Positions 49,053-62,020 of a stretch of DNA of 64,000 bases are shown one piece after another. The DNA is taken from positions 248,001 to 312,000 of the forward strand of contig JAGTJM010000008.1 in NCBI GenBank assembly GCA_020747015.1, written 5' to 3'. The stretch comes from Pyrenochaeta sp. MPI-SDFR-AT-0127 (taxonomy: Eukaryota > Ascomycota > Dothideomycetes > Pleosporales > Cucurbitariaceae). The notes under the pieces were generated by a model. The model searched no databases, was not told the origin of the DNA, and saw only the letters and a list, made by a program, of their open reading frames with translations. Made by a program: the position numbers and the translations under genes. Position 1 is the first letter of the stretch. Every line of letters starts with the position of its first letter.

Positions 49053-49854
49053 CTAATCTTCTAATGCATACATGACATCCGTTCTCATTGTCAGCTTCGT
49101 CCCGCTCAAAACATCGTCGCCAGAGTGAAGAAGGGAGCGGTGCTGAAAGAGCAGCACACGTCCACATTGCGGCTCAACGTCTATACGTTGCTTCATGTCC
49201 CAAGAATAGAACGTGGTTGCGCCACCTTTGAGTTGTTGACGGCCGTCTTTGGTCACGGCATCATTTAGGTACAAGTGCAGCGTAAAGTAAGATCGCTCCT
49301 TGCGATCTGGTGTTTCGTATGTGCCATCACAATGCGCTGCTGAGGTTAGCACTCGCGGCACGATACTAGCAGAAGGTCGCCAATCACATACCTTTGAAGT
49401 ATTCACCACCAACATACTTGAGAAATCGCTGGCGCTCATTCAACCGTGTCACCTTCCAAGTTTCTTTCCGCATCGCAGGTCCGTTGCCCGTAACATCCGC
49501 CCAGTTCTTCAGACGGTGGATTTCAGGCACCGATGCCTCTATTCTCTCCCACAGCTTTGCCATGATCTCGCGATCATCCCATATGATACGGCCGCACTTT
49601 CTTGTGTCCTCATACATTGCCTGCATCCCGCCTCCAATATTGATCATAGCTCTTTCCCATTTGCCATTTGTCGTAGCCTCGGCAGCTGCAACTAGTTGAT
49701 TGCACTCTTCTTCAGACATGACGCCATCCAGGATAACTGCCCAGGCGTCCTCGTGCTCTGGCATACCGTGCTTCTTAAAGTTGACGTCAGTCCTTGTCAC
49801 GTTGGGCCCAGGGCCCTCAAGGAAACCCTTGGGCAGTTCGTAGGTAGAAGCCAT
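49053..49854 (-). CDS. 2-oxoglutarate/Fe(II) dioxygenase, prolyl 4-hydroxylase-like
   Basis: Exons are 49392-49854 and 49053-49336, with a 55-bp intron (GTATGT..CAGCAG) joining EYFK to AHCDGTY; 248 residues. The iron facial triad is visible as H156-x-D158 (HCDGTY) and a distal His in RSLLHSGDDV (about H225). The 2-oxoglutarate-binding Arg follows in KLTMRTDVMY (about R239). The region before it (WAVILDGVMSEEECNQLVAA, ..YVGGEYF) is typical of the P4Hc fold. Relatives hydroxylate proline or small molecules; the substrate is unknown. There is no signal peptide, so it is probably cytosolic. The frame extends to an upstream ATG at 49926, but MASTYELPKGF looks like the natural start. Divergent from RAX1. 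Confidence 0.88.
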
Positions 49855-50787
49855 GGCCGCTGTAGGTTCAGTTGGATTGCAACGTTTGTGCGAACAACGC
49901 AGATCTTCGTCGAGGCCTTTGGGCAATGCCTGAGCGGCAGATATGTTTGCTTGAATTTTTCTTGACTATGGGTAGACTATGAGATGGGTCAAAGCAAGAC
50001 CTATTTTATCTTTACTACTGGGGATGTGCAAAAGAGGCTGAGCATATATGCCTGGAGCTGAGCTTGGAAGCTGCTGCCTGAGGAAGGCTGTGCCACATGG
50101 AGAAATGTGATACGTAAGCAGGACATCTTCATTCGTGCATTCATCGATGAATTCATCGCGCTGGATCTTCTGCATGAGTCAAACTGCAGTTGCGTTTCAG
50201 CAATCCTGTCTGCAGATCTAGCGTTGCCGTTGTTACGCAGGAACAACCACGTGACGTGCGCACCTGCAACCCTCCTGCCCTTGCGTTTCGTCTTGCCAGG
50301 TCCACTGTCCGTTTGCATCATCACCTGGCAGTCATAGTCTCCTCAACGCCAAAGCTACTGGCGCGCAAATTCCCCGGTGTTGCAGCTGCGGGTCACTCTT
50401 CAGCTTTCCCATCATCTTCGCGCAGAGCGCGATTCGACGCGAACCAAGCCACTGCCGCTCGCTCCACCAGTCACTGCGCCAAGCCAAGCTCGACTTCACT
50501 CCTAATTTCCCACCTTCACGTTCGAATCAACGACAATTGGAGCGCACAAACACGCCGCTACCCTCGCAAAGGACGTTACTCACCATCAGTCGATCGCTGC
50601 CACCCTTTTTGAATCCTCCACGCCGTCGCCGCTTGCTCGCTCAACACCCGCTGCACCAGACAAGCAAACGCACTGCGGGCTCCGCGCCCAACCCCCGGAC
50701 ATTGCGTCTATCGATAATCGCTATCCTTCGCACACCAGCGACCTCGTCGCGCGCCTCTCGCTATCCTAATATACACAGATTGCCGAA
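49855..50787. promoter_or_regulatory. Divergent promoter region, dioxygenase gene and RAX1
   Basis: A 933-bp segment between two divergent start codons. The RAX1-proximal half is C/T-rich on the plus strand, consistent with a long 5' leader. A CACGTG-type E-box lies in ACCACGTGACG at 50248-50258. Confidence 0.5.
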
Positions 50788-51985
50788 ATGTCGTACTCAC
50801 CCGGGCCTGATGCCATGGACGGGCAGAACCGCAATCGCTTCCCAACATTGTTCGAGGTACTGAGCCGTAAGACGGTCGCCCCGCTCGACCTCTTTTCCTT
50901 CTATATCTACATGCGAGACCAGCAACGGTCGGTGGACTACCTGGACTTTTGGTGAGGCATTCGCGGGCGGTGGATATGACGAAGGCTAACAAGCTGCAGG
51001 CTCGATGTATCGCAACACCTACAGCTTTGCCGGCTGTACGTTCGACGATTGCACAGGTCGATGATAGAAGAGACACCGGACCCAGAGAAGAACAGCAAGC
51101 GTTCATCCTACGTCTTCGACAATGCTGGAGAAGGTCCATCCAACGAGAAAGGCGAGAATATGTCTGACCAGCGCCTTTCCGCCTTTCTTCGCTCAGACCG
51201 CGGAAGCCGCAATCATTCACCACAGAACAGTCAAGGCAGCAACCAAAGCCGCGAGCTCCCGCGACCGAGCCTTCATATGCTCGAGACACCAAACGACTCT
51301 AGTTCGCCAGGCCAGAACTCGTCCGCTGACAACACCCAACCTCGAAGAGAAGACCTGCGCGCGTCAGCTGAGAAGATCCTGTACACATACCTCCTTCCAG
51401 GCTCAGAAAGAGAGATCATAATCCCCCAGAGCATCCTAAATGAAGTGCAGGATGCAATTGAGGGATCAGAGCAACGTGCCGATCCCGAGCTTTTTGACCC
51501 CGCTAAAGACTACGTCTTCCAGGCTATGGAGCGTGACGCATACCCTGGATTTTTGCAGAACAAGGGCCTCGGCAATCTCGTTCCTCAGAGCATGATGCTG
51601 CGACTTATCATAGGGCTAATCAGTTTCTTCACTGCTATGTGGGCTTCGTTTATACTCATCTTCTTGGACAAGTCAAGAACGACACGGTGCTGGGTACGTG
51701 CATTCTTCATCATTATATCTCCATCACTTAACTAATCCTCCATCGCAGGTCATCTTGCCGTTCACACTGGCCATCTACCTCATCTTCACACACCAGTACA
51801 TGCTCGACCCCATCATCGCCCTCCTGGGATACAGCGAGTACACATTCTTCGACTTCAATAAGATCAGGGAGCCTTTCGTGCGCAAAACACTGAACAGACG
51901 CTCGATTACCGTACTGGTCATGTTCCTTGTCCTCACCACAGCTGTCTGTTGCCTCTTCATCTTCGTTCCTGGGAAGCGGCTGTGA
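50788..51985 (+). CDS. RAX1: RAX1-like RGS domain membrane protein
   Basis: Exons are 50788-50951, 51000-51693 and 51749-51985 (364 aa). The N-terminal RGS fold starts at FPTLFEVLSRKTVAPLDLF and YLDFW, joined across intron 1 to LDVSQHLQLCRLYVRRL. It is interrupted by a Ser/Asn-rich insert, then resumes with EKILYTYLLPGSEREI and PELFDPAKDYVFQAMERDAYPGFL. Three hydrophobic spans follow (about 254-276, 287-306 and 336-357). This RGS-plus-C-terminal-TM layout is that of Rax1, which in yeast marks bud sites at the plasma membrane; in filamentous fungi the homologue is linked to G-protein signalling and growth. Whether it retains GAP activity is unknown. Confidence 0.88.
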
Positions 51986-52709
51986 GTGATTTAACAAGCC
52001 TCTGTAGTCGGCATGAATGCATAACGTTTTGTTTCCTTTTCCTTTCTACCTATTAGCGTTTTTAGTCTACCTGGGCGGATCATTGAAACAGGACCGTAAA
52101 GGCGGGAGAGGAGCAGCGTGAAGGTAATGGAGACGAGCGAGCTCACCAATCTGATACCCCCTCGTTCCATTGGTAATACGGTTCCAATAAGACTTTTCTT
52201 TTGTTTGTTTGGCGTTTACACCCTGGTGCTTCTTGGTTATCAACGGCCGTTCTCTTTGCAGAGCATGGCGTTCGGGTGGAGATGATAGCCTTATTAGGTA
52301 GCCAAGCCAAGAAGGCGCATCCAATGCATTTAATCACGTGCTTTGAGAATACACATATCCCGCGGGCAATTCTCAAATTTCTCTCAATGCACTCTGTACA
52401 TTCCTATGACTGTTTAGGCACCCTGGACAACATCTAAACGACCGTTGAGCGTGGGGAGCTGGGCTGCATGAAAGATTGGCCCAAGCTCTCAATGACGTGA
52501 ACCGCGGCCGAACTTTGCTACCTCCACTGGTAGTCTGTCACAACGTATCCGTCGCTCAATGGCATGCGCAACTTGGCATTGCCGCATTGTAATTCATTAT
52601 TGAATCGCACTGTCCGTCTTTTCTCGACGATCGCACAGCGAGATAGTTGCGAAGCCCGACTCTCTGATCGTCATCGATACAATACGGTTGAAGTGCAACG
52701 GCTAGTAAA
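51986..52709. other. Intergenic between RAX1 and the DUF155 gene
   Basis: Holds the RAX1 3' end and the promoter of the downstream gene; no frame or repeat recognised. Confidence 0.5.
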
Positions 52710-54500
52710 ATGAGTGGACCAACAACCAAGAGCAAAAGAGGGCCTACCGTTCTGATGACGGATGCGCGAGATGCGCCGTCTCGAGGACCACAACGACCTG
52801 CTGCTTCGCAACGACCCGGCGCAAAGTTGATCTCGGTTGACAATATCTTGCAATACGCTTCCGACATTCCTTCCCAGCAACGACGAGGGCCACCCGGCAA
52901 CAGGCCTTTGATGCATACGCGCACGCCTAGCGGTCGACACCCTCTCGACCCCAAGCTCTCTGGTCGCCTGATACCCCAGCATATGCCCACGCGCTCAAGC
53001 AAACTTAGCGAGAAGCTTGTCCTATTGCCAGAGACGGATGAACAAGAGGAGGATGAGAAGGGTGACTTTGATGTGGACGAATACGAAGGGCCACCTACAG
53101 ATGAAGACCTGGCGAGACGGACAGCCAAGGGTGGACCAAAGGACAAGAGCTATGCGGAGCGGTTACCGAAAGCTAGGAGAACGGATAAGCTCTCGCGAGT
53201 CACCGCATACTGCACAGCCCAGGCCTACAAAATGAAGAGCACAGCAGAGTTTGTCAAGGATCAGCACAATGCGAGGACAAAGCTATACGATGACTGTTTA
53301 TACACTGTCTACCATCTCCCCCTCCTCCCAGGAAGCGATGGCTACCGCGTTCGCAGCAGTCCCGCGCTCAAAAGCCCTGGTGGAAAGACGGTTCTAGACG
53401 AGGAGATTGAGCGCAACGAACAGCGCGACCATCATGAAGGCTACTTTGGCGACGAAGAAACGTACTACGTGCGTGACGATCACGAATTGGATACTCCGTA
53501 TAACGGTATACGCGCGCGCAGAGACTCCACCGATAACTCGAGGGTTGCACCAAATGCGCTAACGTTTGGCGAAATGTTTGTCTTCTCCTACGGCGTCGCT
53601 GTCTTTTGGAACTTTACGGAAAAGCAAGAGAAGGATATCCTCGCCGACCTCACCTTTTCCAGCACAGCGACGGGCGTTTCACTGGCCACGCGCCCCCTCA
53701 CAGAGAGCGACTTCGAGACTGAAGAATTCCACTTCGAATACAACCCGGAGATTCAGCGACCCAGAGTGTACAACGATATGATCACACTGAAGAGCGGCGA
53801 TCATATGATTAAGCTGGCTATGAGCCATGCCATTGCACAAAGTACGAAACTGAGTTTGTTTGAGGAGGGCATGAACAAGACAATGTTGGCGGCGCAATAT
53901 GTGCCAAAGAGACTTGCTTTGACGGGCAAGTTGGGCATGAGGAGGACGGACGTCGTAAAGATGATTGGGCAACTCTTCACAAGCAGAGTAGACGTGAACT
54001 TATGTACGTCACCCCCTATGCTTCGCCCCCTTTCCCAACCTTTCCCTGTATCTCCTCAGAGCTAACATATCACAGCATCAAATATGCTTGACACTCCCAA
54101 CTTCTTCTGGGACTCCGAACCCACCCTCCATCCACTCTACACAGCTGTCCGCGAATACCTCGAAATAAAACCTCGCATCCAGGTTCTCAACGAACGCTGC
54201 CAGGTTTTCCTGGATCTCGGGGAAATCTTATCTGACAGTATTAGTGATAAGAAAATGACGCGCATCACGTGGATCATCATCGTCCTCATTGTGATAAGTA
54301 TCTGCGTTACGTGCCTCGAGGTGTTATTGCGCTTCGCCATCTTGAGCGCCAAGGGGAAAGCGAACGTGGGCGAGGTGGTAGTAAGGAGTGCTGGAAAGAG
54401 CTTGAGAGGCTTGAGTCCGCCGAGCTATGCAGGCCCGAGCCTTCTAGCGGCACGAAGTGTAATTTGGGTGGGAAGTGGGATCAAAGGCATATTCTCGTAG
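52710..54500 (+). CDS. DUF155 / RMND1-like membrane protein (Rmd8/Sif3 type)
   Basis: Exons are 52710-54003 and 54076-54500; a 72-bp intron (GTACGT..CACAG) joins DVNL to SSNMLDTPNFFWD; 572 residues. After a disordered N-terminus rich in Arg/Pro and an acidic patch (ETDEQEEDEKGDFDVDEYEG), the DUF155 core is evident: LTFGEMFVFSYGVAVFWNFT, then KLAMSHAIAQSTKLSLFEE, the LTGKLGMRRTDVVKMIGQLF block, FFWDSEPTLHPLYTAVREYL and ILSDSISDKKMTRITW, ending in a transmembrane segment at about 494-515. Members include yeast Rmd1/Rmd8, S. pombe Sif2/Sif3 and human RMND1. The long cytosolic N-terminus fits the Rmd8/Sif3 branch rather than the mitochondrial one. Confidence 0.9.
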
Positions 54501-54804
54501 TCCGAGCTATGTGGGATTAGCTATGGTTGTACATTAGGATAATGGAGGTGGAGGTAGGCCTTGCGGCTTATTTCTTTCTCCTCCACGCATAGCGGCGGCG
54601 TTTGCGGGTATTACTCCTCGTTCGAACATTTTCATCGTTGTTTAATTCTTGGCCTAATCGATTACTTTTGCCCTGAGTTTCTTTTCTCAGTTATATCATT
54701 GATTTCGACTAGGACACTTAGGATGCCAGGAGAACGCGGGTGAACTGGACTGGGCACAGGCCAACACTAGTCCTACTATATGCTGTTGCGAAATCATACC
54801 AAGA

Positions 54805-57550
54805 TCAATACACCGTTGACCCATTCTGCTGTAATGGCACGACATGCGTCTGCACCCCGTTCTTATTTCCCCAACCCCCATTTCCCTGCATTCCATAGCC
54901 ATTCATCCCTATCTGGCTCTGCACAGGCTTCCTGCCAAACCCGCCACCGCCAAAGCTCATCACACTCATCCTATTAGCAGCAGCCAACCCGCCCGCCGCC
55001 GGCAGGCTATTCATTGGGAAGTCTGGCGCTACGGCATTCGCACTGGGATCTGGTGGCGCGGCAGCCTGCCACTCGACTTTAATCGAGTTGTCCTTGGACA
55101 GCTTAACGCCATTGTGCCACAGCTCAAAGGATACATCTGCAGGGCCGAGATTGACCTTCACGACGTAGTTGATGCGGTGGTATTTTGGGCCAAAGCTCCA
55201 CCAGTGCCGGTTCTTCAGCTTGAAGAGCGTGAGGGGGAGAGAAGAGAAGTCGGACTCGACTTTGCAGATGGAGCGGCATGCTTTTGGTGGGATTTAGCAA
55301 TGGATTTGTTAGGGAAGGAAGGAAGAAGACGTACATTCATTTTTGACGAGGGGAAGTTGGCTTTTATCAACTTCAGTACATATTACTTCTGTAGGGAATA
55401 TGCGCGGCGGATTAGGGTTTGTAATAGAGGCCGGCGGACATTTGCGGTTGAAATTTCGCACAATTGGGAAGTCGCTTGAGACTGCCTCACCCTGCTCTTC
55501 ATTAGTTGATGATTCTTTTAAGAACGATTAACAGTACTTACCTGCTTGATGAACCAATCTACACAATCAACAACATACAGCTTCCCATCTAGTGGGTCGA
55601 CTTCTGTCCTCAAGCCATAGTGTGCTGGGTTCTGTGCATCGTGCAGTATCTTGCACATTGTTCCATATGAAGCACGGCAACACCGCCAACCGAGGACTGA
55701 TTGGCCAGTCTTGAGCTTCTGTACGCGGTCTGCTACATTGCCTTTGCAGACTACGAGTTGTGGATCAGGAGCGATCCGTATCTGGAGATTTCGTGCGTTC
55801 GAGTGCGATGTGCTATGGGAGGCGTATTGGTTGCGGAGACAGTTCTGAACGTATGCAGAGTTTCCTAAGCCGCCAGAAAGGACTAGATGAGCCTGGAACG
55901 GTGTTAGACATGCCTAACTAATTATTCTAGCAAAACATGAATATACTTACGACCTGTTCATTTGGATGTTTTTGTTGGATCCTTCCAAGCTGTTTGTCGA
56001 TCATGTCGAAGAGTTTGGAAATCTGGGCTAGGGTCAGTGGATACATCCAGTGCAGTCATTCTAGAACAAGAGCCTACCTGTACATCGAAGAAACCTTTCA
56101 GGTCATCTCTATACAATAATCAGCGACTTTCTGTTCGCCATACGGCGCTGGAGTATGAGACGGACCTTCGAAAGTACATGTCACCTCCACTGACCCCATA
56201 TTGCTGATTTAAATAGCCCCTGTCTAGCTTTGGCACTCGTACTGCAAAAGTGTCTGTATCAGCCATTGATTCCTCGGAGCCGTAGTCACACTTGGCACTA
56301 GGTAGTATTAGCACCGCGGCCCGAAATGCAGAGCAGAGCTGCCTACTTCTGATACTCTTTGCTGATTCTCATCTCCCATGCTGCTTGACTGATATCGGTC
56401 AGGCCCATGTGAATGGTTTGATCAGCATGTTGTAGGCGTTCCAACACGGCCTTTTCGTAAAGACTGTCGAGCTGTGCGGCGCCGATTGTTGCGCCTACGC
56501 ATCAATTATGAGCCTAGTCCTTGACTAGTAGCAGGTAAGACCCACCGAAAACTACATCAATCTGCTCCAGATTGAGAGAACCTCCGACCGTATTTTTTAC
56601 GCGGAACACTGAAAGGTCCTGACATTTGTAAGCATACTCCTCTGGCGGCCTCATGAATGGTGTTCGCAGACCGTAGTACCACCCCCAACATCGCAGACGA
56701 ATAGTATCTCGTTTTCCTTTCGAATTGGTCAATTATGCGCCAGATCTATCTTCAAAATGTCAACATACTTGAAATATTCCAGGCATACTACGTGCCGTGT
56801 GTACCGCAGCTGCCTCTGCCTCCGTCAATCCGATGGAAGCTGTATGATTTGGATGTGACCCGAAGCCTGCCAGCGAAATCACTTTTCGAAATCGTTCGAC
56901 TGTTGGTATTGGTTTCCATGTGGTGGGAACCGAGAATATAAACTCCACCCTCGCGGCTTCCCATGTGCTAGCGAGTTCGCCCTTCAGTCGCGCTTCGATG
57001 GTCCGGTACAGGTATTGGAAGTAGTGAGTATACCTACATTTGCTGTAAGCTGTACTGTATTATGCCTAAAGTGAAGTTGGCATACCATTTCTCGACTTCT
57101 TGTATTTGGGGAACTTTGGAAGGATCGCTGGAGTTTTTCCTCATTTGCTCCAGAAGCTCCTCGTCGAGCATGATTTTGAACCATTCTCGACTTTCATGCC
57201 CGGCGCCGCTGGTTTCCTGCGCAGTCTCTGCAAGAAATCCCCATGAAGAGGGTGTGGGTGAATTCTCTGGGTACACGAGCAATGTCGGAACCTGAGAAAG
57301 TAAGCAATTGCTGACTTTAGATCCTCCACAGTTGTTTCACCTTGTTTTCATTCGCTTGAGTTCTTCCCGGCCATCTTTGAATATGACGCACGGTATCTGC
57401 ACCGGTAGAAACGTTGCAGTATGCGACACCCGTACCTGAGGTTCGTGTTACACTGGGGAGGGTTATTGTTCATAAAGTCTCTATCTACATACAAGTCATT
57501 CCAAAGTCAATTGAGACAACCAAATCTGGCCGGACTCCTGATTCCGCCAT
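54805..57550 (-). CDS. HSPA12-like Hsp70 family protein (13 exons)
   Basis: Exons: 57493-57550, 57341-57435, 57086-57291, 56769-57033, 56672-56716, 56546-56618, 56347-56494, 56166-56297, 56078-56108, 55951-56022, 55542-55892, 55335-55491 and 54805-55280. All 12 introns are 49-58 bp, GT..AG and in phase (702 aa). The actin-like ATPase motifs are complete: phosphate-1 SIDFGMTCTGVAY (split by intron 1), phosphate-2 VCDVGGGTTDLSV (split by intron 5) and adenosine loop HLVLSGGLGNSAYV. A C-terminal beta block, VNLGPADVSFELWHNGVKL, is typical of fungal HSPA12-like proteins, followed by a Gly/Met/Asn-rich tail. These proteins lack the canonical Hsp70 peptide-binding domain, and their clients are unknown. 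Confidence 0.92.
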
Positions 57551-58261
57551 TATTTAGCTGAGAGAGGTTCCCGATGTGAAGTATTGGAAGGGTGTCTGCG
57601 CTTGCTTCAAGCCTTGGAGGGCTTTCACGCAAGCGGGTGGTAAGAACATGGAATGCTAGCAAGGCTGGGAGTGCATCAGACCTTGTACATCTGCAAAACG
57701 ATAACACACGCCTCAGCTGTATCGTGATGGCGTTTCTGGCCCCATAACCAAGCGAGCCCTCGGTGTCAGTGCTATACTGCTGAGTTGGTCGCCTGCTTCG
57801 CCAAGCATGGAGCTGAGGCGCAAGAATCATGGCCTCAGGCTGCATGAATTTGGCACAATGGTCAAAAAAACGCCTAATGGCCAGGCCGAGCCGGATAGGA
57901 CGGCGAATCACTCCAACCAGTGATGCTTGGAAGAGCACAACTGTCAATAGAACCTGTACATTTATGCAGTTGCACAAGCATTGACCAAAAGCAGCTCCAA
58001 AAAGATACGCCTCGGCCGTATTTTATCTAGTTCCCAAATATATTTGCTTTTCTGTGGCGTTGCTTCGCCAATATGTGCCATTTCCGGTGAGCAGCTGAGC
58101 AGCCTATTTCACAGGGATCATTCACTAAGGTGGTTGGTTCGTGCACATCGACACGGCCGAATGTTATCTAGACTTCCGAGCAGTGCTTATAGGCAAGTCT
58201 CAAGATCTTCGCTGAACGGATTTGTGTTCATCTTCAGCCCTAATTTTTGCGTACTTTTGAA
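57551..58261. other. Divergent intergenic region
   Basis: Between the HSPA12-like start (minus) and the membrane-protein start (plus); it should hold both promoters. The 156-codon minus frame at 57507-57977 has no support. Confidence 0.45.
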
Positions 58262-59489
58262 ATGGCCGAATACGTACAAATCCCTGACAGCAACAACAAA
58301 TGTGCCCATTACCGGGAGGGGCGGATTATTGAAGCTGTTCCTTGCCCAGCAAGCCTGACTACGGAAATACCTAAACCTACACCATCGACGGTCCTGGTCA
58401 CGGTCACTGCTCAAAACACCGAAGCTGTAGTCGTTGCAACAACCGGATTACCTTCAGTCGCTCCTGATCCGAAACAAACAACCTCGTCTGTTACGCAAAA
58501 GAATGGTGTATCAGGTGGAGCAGTTGCGGGCATCGCTATTGGGATGTTGATTGCTGGAGTCCTGCTCGCTGGGGCTGTTTTCTTCCTTTTATTGCGTCGC
58601 CAGAAACGCAAGCAAGCTACAGCTTACCAAACACATTATGTCCCCCCGAACGGTTATGCATCGTCGCAGGAGAAAGGTCCCACGATAACTGCGGGCGCTG
58701 TCGCAAGCAACATTGATGATCTACTTCCCCAGCCTGTGGCGGACGATACAATCACGAACGAGGTCTCTCAGATTCGGGACAAGATCAAGAACCACGTTCG
58801 AACGTACTATCATTCTGCTCCAATCTCTACAGCCGGATTGAACGAGGCGGGGCTCCGGGACCTAGCAACGGCAGCGGGTGTCAGCACTTCAGTGATTATC
58901 AGCGCATTAGCAAACCCAAACACTAGACCAAACGCTCTGCGTCTGATTGTTGGTTGGGTCATTTTGTCAAGAAGTACCAGTGAGCGCAGCACCAACCTAC
59001 TTCCTGCAGATGTCGCAGGGCTAGCATTATCCCTTTCTGGTGGAAACGGTAGCAGCACTGGTGAGTAGCTTTTTGGTCTATGTAGTGTGATTTCTTAAGC
59101 TAACCTAGCCTGTAGCTCAATCGACCTTGTACAGTAAGTGGAAGACGATTACGGGGGCCTTGCTACAGCAGCGATTTGGAAAGGATGTTCAAGATCCCAA
59201 TCGCATTCAGACTTTTGCGAACACGGTTGCTGAGCTGGATTCACTTCTTGCACCATTCGTGCAAGGGAGTGTGGACGGTGGTCAGCGCCGCAAAAACTTG
59301 GACATGATTTTGACACGCTCTGCAAGCTTTGCTTTTCTCCTCTTCTCGCAACCTGGATCTTTTCGCTTTGACTTTGCCAACGCGCATAGTGGCTTGATCG
59401 TATTCCCAGCTTTAGTTCAGACGTTTGGTGATCAGGGGCAGGTGCTAAACCCTTCAAGAGTTCTGGTTGAGAAGGAGATTGGGGAGTGA
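58262..59489 (+). CDS. Single-pass membrane protein, fungal orphan
   Basis: Exons are 58262-59060 and 59116-59489, with a 55-bp intron (GTGAGT..CTGTAG); 390 residues. A short Cys/Thr/Pro-rich ectodomain (residues 1-80) is followed by a Gly/Ala-rich transmembrane segment (about 86-111) and a basic stop-transfer LLLRRQKRKQ. The cytosolic part is helical, with TNEVSQIRDKIKNHVRTYYH, LLQQRFGKDVQ and a long C-terminal region. This is a recurrent, uncharacterised architecture in Pleosporales, similar in layout to fungal surface sensors. No signal peptide precedes the ectodomain at this start, and the frame is closed 20 bases upstream, so a missing 5' exon is possible. Confidence 0.75.
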
Positions 59490-60155
59490 ACGGGTGAGAA
59501 GCTTGGAATGGCGTGTTTTTCTGGGCAAGCACCTCTTTCAGTGCCTAGCACCAATTGATGTACATGATTCGAGATATATTTGGCTGTGACACAGAGTTGT
59601 GGTACGAAGGGGTGGGGTGAAGGGACGAGGCTGAGGAGCTGAGGTTGATCATTGAGTTTCCGCTATCCTCTTTCAGTACAGTATCGCAGCGTAAATTACC
59701 ACTAGTGGCAAGGTCCGGCTATCAATGCAAACCAACGCTCGAGTTGCACAACATTCGAGCACGCAATGGCCGGGGTCTGAATACCCATTTGTTATATCTT
59801 CGCCTATCCTTGATTACGGCTTGACATGTGACTGACCAAGCTGTCTTCGCTTTCCGCTGTGGCACATCTGTACAAGCCACCCGATATCCAGACGTGATAG
59901 AACAGCGTGGCTGCATGAAGCCACGGAGGGCTGATACGAGCAACAAACGAAGGCATAATTCGAACAGTCATAGACTCAGCTTGCGGCTCCGCTGCACCTT
60001 CCAATGAGACTTTGGGGGAGTTTCGACGCCCCGTGCAAGCTTGGGCGCCCGTACCCCTCCTGCCTTTCTGTGTCGTGCGGGATGGAGAATGGAACTGAAA
60101 CCAAGCCCTCCCTTCACGACCCCATCATCTATGATACTAGTCTCTCTATCTCATC
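59490..60155. other. Intergenic, nothing recognised
   Basis: Between two plus-strand genes; short frames only. Confidence 0.45.
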
Positions 60156-61960
60156 ATGTGTGAGCCATTCAGTGCAGGGGCCATCTTCGCAAGTGTTGGT
60201 AGCGCATTCAAGTTTGCCGATTTGGCAGTGCGCATTGCTGAGGTGGGGAGCGAAAATGAAGTCTTCGTGCGAACGATACATGTCGTACGCGACGACCTCA
60301 ATGAGGTGGAAAGGCTGCTAAAAGCTGCATCGGTACAAAGGAAACTGGCTAGTACGCCGGGGAAACTTCCATGGGTCAGGAGTGCGATCAACAACACTAA
60401 GTCTGCTTTGAACGAAATCGGCAAATGGGTCGAACGCGCCCGTGCAGAGCAGCAGTCAACAGGATCAATTCAGTTCAATACTCGCGTTCGATGGGTCTTC
60501 AATGACCACGAGAAGATTCTGAATCGGAAGGCAGAGCTGATGACATGTCACCAGCAACTCTCAAACGTCCTCAGTTACTTGATTCGACTGGAAGATGTAC
60601 CAACCAGCACCGAACCTCCAACTTACCAAGACACAACATATTTCGACGACATTATCTCTAGACATAATAGGAAGAGTGTGCGAGCAGTGCCAGTCAATGT
60701 ACACCCAGATCTAAGTATGATCATCCACAGCCCCGTGATGAGTCCAACCCTCGCAATCATGCCGAGCTGATACCTGTTCTAGCAACACCAGATGCCAATG
60801 ACATCTCCAAATCCTCAAGTACTCTAGTGGTCGCACCCAGTCTTCTCAACGTGACCCACTCCATCCCCTCTGGTGGGTATAAACAACAGGAGGCGAGCAA
60901 CATGGATTTCAACCGCCAAGCGAACATATTTGAAACTCCTATGTCTCCATCCTTAGGAGATTCATGTCCTTCCAGCCCGCCTCCGACATACGCGTCAGCA
61001 GTCCACTCCACCCCGAATCCCCGATTCCCTCAAACAGACGATAAGCGGAGTTATTACGCGACCACTCTCATGCAAAACCCCGATCAAGTTTTTCCAGCAG
61101 GGAAAGCCATAAAGCAATCATATGAAGCACACTCTGAAACTAAAGACGCCTGGGCTTACCAGCTGGCACCCAATAACTCTACTGTTTCGGAATTGGCGGG
61201 AGACACCGTAGCCCTGAGTGCCACAAACGCATTTGGGCCAGTTAATCCATATGAGTACTGTCCTACTCCTCCATTGTCGGGCCCCCCGTCCTTCTCGAGG
61301 AAAAATGAAACGAAGCCTGTAGTTGAGCTGCTAGGGGATTTGAATTTCGCGGTTGAATTACCAAGCAACGATCCAGGACCACCGCCTGGGTATCCTCCGC
61401 GATCAAACCGGAGATCGACTTATGGTCCAGGATATCCCTCACTAGAAAGTAATTTACACGTATATGAACAGAGAAGGTCTATTCCGGAATTGCCAGCCAT
61501 GCCAAGACGCAGACCTGCACCATCACATGCGTACAGTGAACCTCTCCCTACGGCCCACGAGCTTCCAGCCCTACTATCTGCATCAAGCATCAATGCTTCC
61601 TCTCAGAGAAGATCAGTAGTGAGTATGTCTCAGCCAAGTTTTGCAGCTGTCGAGTCGCAAAAGCTGTCCGAACGACCATCAGAACTCCCATGTTCAAGCT
61701 GGGCTGAATCTCAGCGGACGTTTTCAAAAGTGTCGCCTTCACCCATCCCTTCATCTCCTGCATACACCCTTGGTTCATCAATTCATACTGGTTCCTTGTA
61801 TAATGACACGCAAAACACTCCGCAAGATTCGGTGAAGGCGGTTGGTATGAATGTGCTTCCCATGTCATTCAAGCCACCAGAACCAGCGGAATCAGTATCA
61901 ACAACACGAATGCGACGACAAAAACAGATGATGGATCTACTCGGAAGTATTGGGTCTTAG
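60156..61960 (+). CDS. Protein with PigL_N/STAND-type helical N-terminus
   Basis: Exons are 60156-60714 and 60783-61960. A 68-bp intron (GTATGA, GCTGATAC, TTCTAG) joins VHPDL to TTPDANDISK (578 aa). The first about 170 residues are all-helical: MCEPFSAGAIFASVGSAFK and FADLAVRIAE, VVRDDLNEVERLL and SNVLSYLIRL. They resemble the fungal N-terminal domain seen before NACHT/ankyrin modules (PigL_N, HeLo-like). Here no NTPase follows; instead there are about 400 disordered residues rich in Ser/Pro, with repeated PPxY-like elements (SPPPTYAS, GPPPGYPP) and a basic terminus ending RRQKQMMDLLGS. A role as a signalling adaptor is inference. Alternative acceptors could alter the join. Confidence 0.75.
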
Positions 61961-62020
61961 TTGGAGGATGTTATAATATATACATACAAAACAAAGCACT
62001 TGACCCGCTAAGGCTGTCGT

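Noticed and set aside
57507..57977. 156-codon minus frame overlapping the HSPA12-like start
   Set aside because: Different frame from the gene's first exon and no homology pattern; shadow of promoter DNA.
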